A stretch of DNA of 64,000 bases from Galbitalea soli (GTDB lineage Bacteria > Actinomycetota > Actinomycetes > Actinomycetales > Microbacteriaceae), in NCBI RefSeq assembly GCF_010686725.1, contig NZ_JAAGWZ010000002.1:124001-188000 (forward strand). Direction: 5' to 3'. Both the position numbers and the translations under genes were made by a program. Under the pieces are notes generated by a model. It did not search any database and had not been told where the DNA came from. It worked only from the letters and a program-made list of their open reading frames with translations. Shown here piece by piece: positions 61,487-64,000 of this stretch. Within the stretch, counting starts at the first letter, position 1; each line of letters begins with the position of its first letter.

Positions 61487-62347
61487 TTGGACAGCATTGC
61501 GCCCGATGAGTTCGATACTCGACCACTCGGAAAATGGAGTGAACCTTCGGAATTCGTCGTCGACCGCGAGCGCCTGATCGCCTATGCGCACGCGACCAAC
61601 GACACCGCTCCGGTTCACCTCTCGGGTGACATCGCGAGCCCCGTCTTCAACGTCGTCCCTGCCTTCAAAGTGGTCGCGCCCTTGACCTTGAATATGCCGC
61701 CGGTCGACAAGAGGATGCTCGGCGTCCACGGTGAGCAGGACTTCCGCTTCCACCGACCGATCGAGGCGGGGATGACCCTGGTCACGCGCGCCATCCCTGT
61801 CGGGATCACCCCTCGCTCGACGGGTTCCCTCATCACGGTTCGGGCGGAGACGACGACGAGTGGGGGCGAGCCCGTGGTCGATCAGCACGTCACGGTATTC
61901 ATCCGAACTGCCATTGCTCCGGAGGCGATCGGTGAGCAGCCGCCCACCCGCGAGTATTCGCGCGAGGCCGAGCCGTTCGTCGAAGTTACGGAGGCCTTCG
62001 ATCTCGATCAGAGCTATCGGTACATGGGAGCGTCGGGGGATACGATGCCGCTTCACTCCGAGAACGCCTTCGCGCAGCAGCACGGCTTCCCAGGGATCAT
62101 CCTGCATGGAAACTGCACATTTGCCTTCGCGACCAGAGCCGTGCTGGAGCACGCCGCCGGTGGCGAGACCCGTCGAATCAAGCGGCTAGCCGTTCGATTC
62201 AGTCGGTGGGTCACCCCCTACGACGTCATCACCACACGAGTCTTCCGCGCCGGCTCAACCGGCGGCCGCTCGATATTCAGCTTCGAGACCGCGCTCGCCG
62301 ATGGCACCCTCTGCCTGAGCGACGGACTCGTCGAAGTCGAGGACTAA
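61487..62347 (+). CDS. MaoC-like double hot-dog hydratase
   Basis: A 286-residue two-domain hot-dog protein. The C-terminal domain carries the hydratase-2 motif YRYMGASGDTMPLHSENAFA, where Asp and His are catalytic, followed by GFPGIILHGNCT. The N-terminal domain (about 10-150) lacks that motif and is structural, as in double-domain MaoC proteins. It would hydrate a 2-enoyl-CoA to an (R)-3-hydroxyacyl-CoA. I use the TTG at 61487, 7 bases after GGAAAGGAAG. It may serve as a second hydratase for a substituted aromatic acyl-CoA. There is also the S-specific hydratase at 55.6-57.7 kb. Confidence 0.88.
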   Translation: MDSIAPDEFDTRPLGKWSEPSEFVVDRERLIAYAHATNDTAPVHLSGDIASPVFNVVPAFKVVAPLTLNMPPVDKRMLGVHGEQDFRFHRPIEAGMTLVTRAIPVGITPRSTGSLITVRAETTTSGGEPVVDQHVTVFIRTAIAPEAIGEQPPTREYSREAEPFVEVTEAFDLDQSYRYMGASGDTMPLHSENAFAQQHGFPGIILHGNCTFAFATRAVLEHAAGGETRRIKRLAVRFSRWVTPYDVITTRVFRAGSTGGRSIFSFETALADGTLCLSDGLVEVED

Positions 62348-62394
62348 GTCCTCGTCGTCACCGTACTAACCAAAACCCAAAGGAGTGTTTTGTT

Positions 62395-63396
62395 ATGAAC
62401 AAGAGTCATTTGCGGGGTCCCGGCGCAATCGCCGTGATCCTCGCCCTGACCGCGACGCTCGCGGGGTGCAGCACGGCACCCGCGGCGTCGCCGTCCTCGG
62501 CGGCAAAGCCCGGAGGCATCGTCAAGGCCAGCATCGTGATCGGGGTGGGTGGCCAGCTCTCCACTGCCGATGTATTCACAGGCATCGACAAGGGCTTCTT
62601 CCAGAAGGAGGGGCTGACGGTGACGACGACGACCCTGACCGCAGGTGCTTCGGCGATCCCTCAACTGCTCAACGGCGGTCTCATGTTCGCTGCGGTGGAC
62701 ACGACAACCGCCGTCAGCTCCACGCAGCAGAACGTGGGCATCACGGCCGTTGCTCCCAACACGGTGGGTGTGCCTGACGACGATGGCTACGCCATGGTGG
62801 TCGCGGGCGCCAACTCCGGCATCAACTCACCCAAGGATCTGGAGGGCAAGAAGGTTCAGGTGAACCAGCTGGGCGGGACCGCGCAAGCCCTCACCTCGGC
62901 CTCCATCACGAAGGACGGCGGCGATCCCAGCAAGGTCCAGTTCGTGGAGATTGCGCCGCCTCAAGCCATCCCGGCTCTGCAGGCTGGCCGGGTGGATGCT
63001 GTTGTTCTTGGTGAGCCGAACGTCACCATCGCGAAGGGCCTGGGATTCAAGGCGATCTTCAATCCCGAGCAGAACACCGTTCCGAAATTGCCCACGTTCG
63101 TCTTCGTCACCGCCGCGTCCTACGCGAAGGCGAACCCCCAGGTCGTCGCGCAGTTCCAGCGTGCGATTCTGGCGTCGAACCAGTTCGACAACGCCAATCC
63201 GGATGCTGTGCGATCAATTGTTGCCGCGCACACCCCGGTTCCCGGTGCGGTGATCGCCAAGGCCCACCTGCCCCTTTTCGGCGAGGAGTCCCTCACGGGC
63301 GACCAGGTGCAGAGGTACATCGACTTCCTCGTCACGTACAAGGTGCTGCAGGCAGCAGCCGTACCCAAGGGATCCGCTGTGGTCTGGGCGCCGTAG
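62395..63396 (+). CDS. SsuA/TauA-like ABC substrate-binding lipoprotein
   Basis: A 333-residue NMT1/SsuA-type binding protein. The signal peptide ends in the lipobox LAGCST. The mature part has SIVIGVGGQLSTADVFTGID, the pattern of small-acid binders, and PKDLEGKKVQVNQLGGTAQA, characteristic of the family. AAAGGAG precedes the ATG at 62395. It follows the MaoC gene by 47 bases and precedes the permease by 48, so it starts or continues a transporter operon. Its ligand is probably an aromatic or aliphatic acid or sulfonate related to the catabolic module. Confidence 0.9.
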   Translation: MNKSHLRGPGAIAVILALTATLAGCSTAPAASPSSAAKPGGIVKASIVIGVGGQLSTADVFTGIDKGFFQKEGLTVTTTTLTAGASAIPQLLNGGLMFAAVDTTTAVSSTQQNVGITAVAPNTVGVPDDDGYAMVVAGANSGINSPKDLEGKKVQVNQLGGTAQALTSASITKDGGDPSKVQFVEIAPPQAIPALQAGRVDAVVLGEPNVTIAKGLGFKAIFNPEQNTVPKLPTFVFVTAASYAKANPQVVAQFQRAILASNQFDNANPDAVRSIVAAHTPVPGAVIAKAHLPLFGEESLTGDQVQRYIDFLVTYKVLQAAAVPKGSAVVWAP

Positions 63397-63444
63397 GCGT
63401 CCACTCCGGTCCGATGCTTGCTGAGAAGTGTGGGTCACACGATC

Positions 63445-64000
63445 ATGAATCAGAACAGTCCAGTCCCGGCTGCTTCCGCCGGTTCGGGCTCTAGTCCGTC
63501 GAGCGACCCTGGCCGGCGTCCGGTGCGTCACACGCGTACCGGGCGCCGGCTCGCGCAGATCGTCGTATTGGGCGTCGCTCTGGCGGTGTGGTGGATCGCC
63601 TCCAGTGAGCTCCCGCCCAAAGTCATGCCAAGCCCAATCGAGACCTTCGGCGCGCTCGGCGGCTACCTCGTCACGCCCCTGTTCTGGACCACGATCGCTG
63701 AGACGGTGGGTACCTTCCTCTTGGCTCTGGCGATCTGCGGTGTCGTGGGCGTCACCATCGGACTGGCGATCGGGTCGAGTCCCATCGCGAATCAGAGCAC
63801 CCGATTTCTCTTCGATTTTCTCAGAACCATTCCCCCCATCGCGATTCTGCCGCTGGTGCTCCTCCTCTTCGGCCCGACCCCCCGGATGGTTCTCGTGGTG
63901 GTCGTCCTCGGTGCCATCTGGCCGATTCTCATTCAGTCGATCTACGCCGCGCGTCAGGGCGAACCGCTCCTTCGGGAGATGTCCCGATCCTTTCGGATGC
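63445..64000 (+). CDS. SsuC/TauC-like ABC permease (partial, runs off right edge)
   Basis: At least 185 residues are visible. After a Ser/Gly/Arg-rich cytoplasmic tail comes the first membrane helix (QIVVLGVALAVWWIASSELP), the family motif KVMPSPIETFGAL and a typical helix pair FLLALAICGVVGVTIGLAIG. The segment LFDFLRTIPPIAILPLVLLL is the conserved LRxxPxxAxxPL signature of SsuC-type permeases. The EAA loop lies beyond the edge. It pairs with the upstream binding protein; the ATPase should follow outside the window. Confidence 0.9.
   Translation, partial: MNQNSPVPAASAGSGSSPSSDPGRRPVRHTRTGRRLAQIVVLGVALAVWWIASSELPPKVMPSPIETFGALGGYLVTPLFWTTIAETVGTFLLALAICGVVGVTIGLAIGSSPIANQSTRFLFDFLRTIPPIAILPLVLLLFGPTPRMVLVVVVLGAIWPILIQSIYAARQGEPLLREMSRSFRM

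Overview
The window reads as the chromosome of a high-GC Gram-positive, most likely an actinobacterium of the Microbacteriaceae type. The support is the strong G/C third-position bias, frequent GTG and TTG starts, LacI/ROK-controlled sugar ABC transporters that carry no ATPase of their own, and the general gene style. This lineage call is an inference; no rRNA or marker gene is present. Two zones are visible. Bases 1 to about 21.1 kb are very GC-rich. From the tRNA-Thr/tRNA-Met pair (21082-21253) onward the sequence is clearly less GC-rich, starting with about 400 bases of gene-free DNA and a PIN-toxin/antitoxin pair. The tRNA pair looks like the edge of an acquired catabolic region.

Zone 1, sugars. 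(i) 1-5.9 kb: a divergent sugar-acid cluster. The minus strand has an enolase-family dehydratase, an MBL-fold hydrolase, a Gfo/Idh/MocA oxidoreductase and a CaiB-type CoA-transferase cut by the window edge. The plus strand has an aldose dehydrogenase-like AKR and a fuconolactonase-like amidohydrolase. Together dehydrogenase, lactonase and dehydratase fit an oxidative, non-phosphorylating route for L-fucose or a similar aldose. (ii) 5.9-6.3 kb: a repeat-filled gap between convergent genes. (iii) 6.3-9.6 kb: a GH36 alpha-galactosidase divergent from a ROK repressor, with an operator inside a leaderless promoter. (iv) 9.8-16.4 kb: LacI regulator, a beta-propeller glycosidase, an alpha-glucoside-type ABC importer (binding protein plus two permeases) and a second LacI regulator; matching palindromes precede the first regulator and the transporter. 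(v) 16.6-21 kb: inositol monophosphatase, M23 peptidase, a GH13 maltodextrin hydrolase and a VOC protein.

Zone 2, plant cell-wall sugars and aromatics. (vi) 23.8-31.2 kb: LacI regulator with an apparent ATC start, a sugar ABC importer and a GH43 beta-xylosidase/arabinofuranosidase, followed by a secreted alpha/beta hydrolase. (vii) 31.3-47.9 kb: a homoprotocatechuate (3,4-dihydroxyphenylacetate) meta-cleavage cluster: flavin monooxygenase, succinate-semialdehyde-type dehydrogenase, FAH-RraA fusion, DapA-like aldolase, HpaE and HpaD. It also carries side-chain oxidation candidates (Zn-ADH, GMC oxidoreductase, ALDH), a MoaF-like protein, and IclR, AraC and GntR regulators. (viii) 48.2-52.8 kb: a branched-chain-amino-acid-type ABC importer with a LivM-LivG fusion, probably for an aromatic substrate. 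(ix) 52.9-64 kb: a CoA-dependent aromatic side-chain module (benzaldehyde-type ALDH, thiolase, fused hydratase/3-hydroxyacyl-CoA dehydrogenase, AMP-ligase, MaoC-like hydratase, PaaX-like regulator, SnoaL-like proteins), then a SsuA/TauA-like binding protein and a permease that runs off the right edge.

Taken together, zone 2 looks like equipment for decorated hemicellulose and its phenolic side groups. Specific substrates are inferred from family membership and context, not shown by the sequence.
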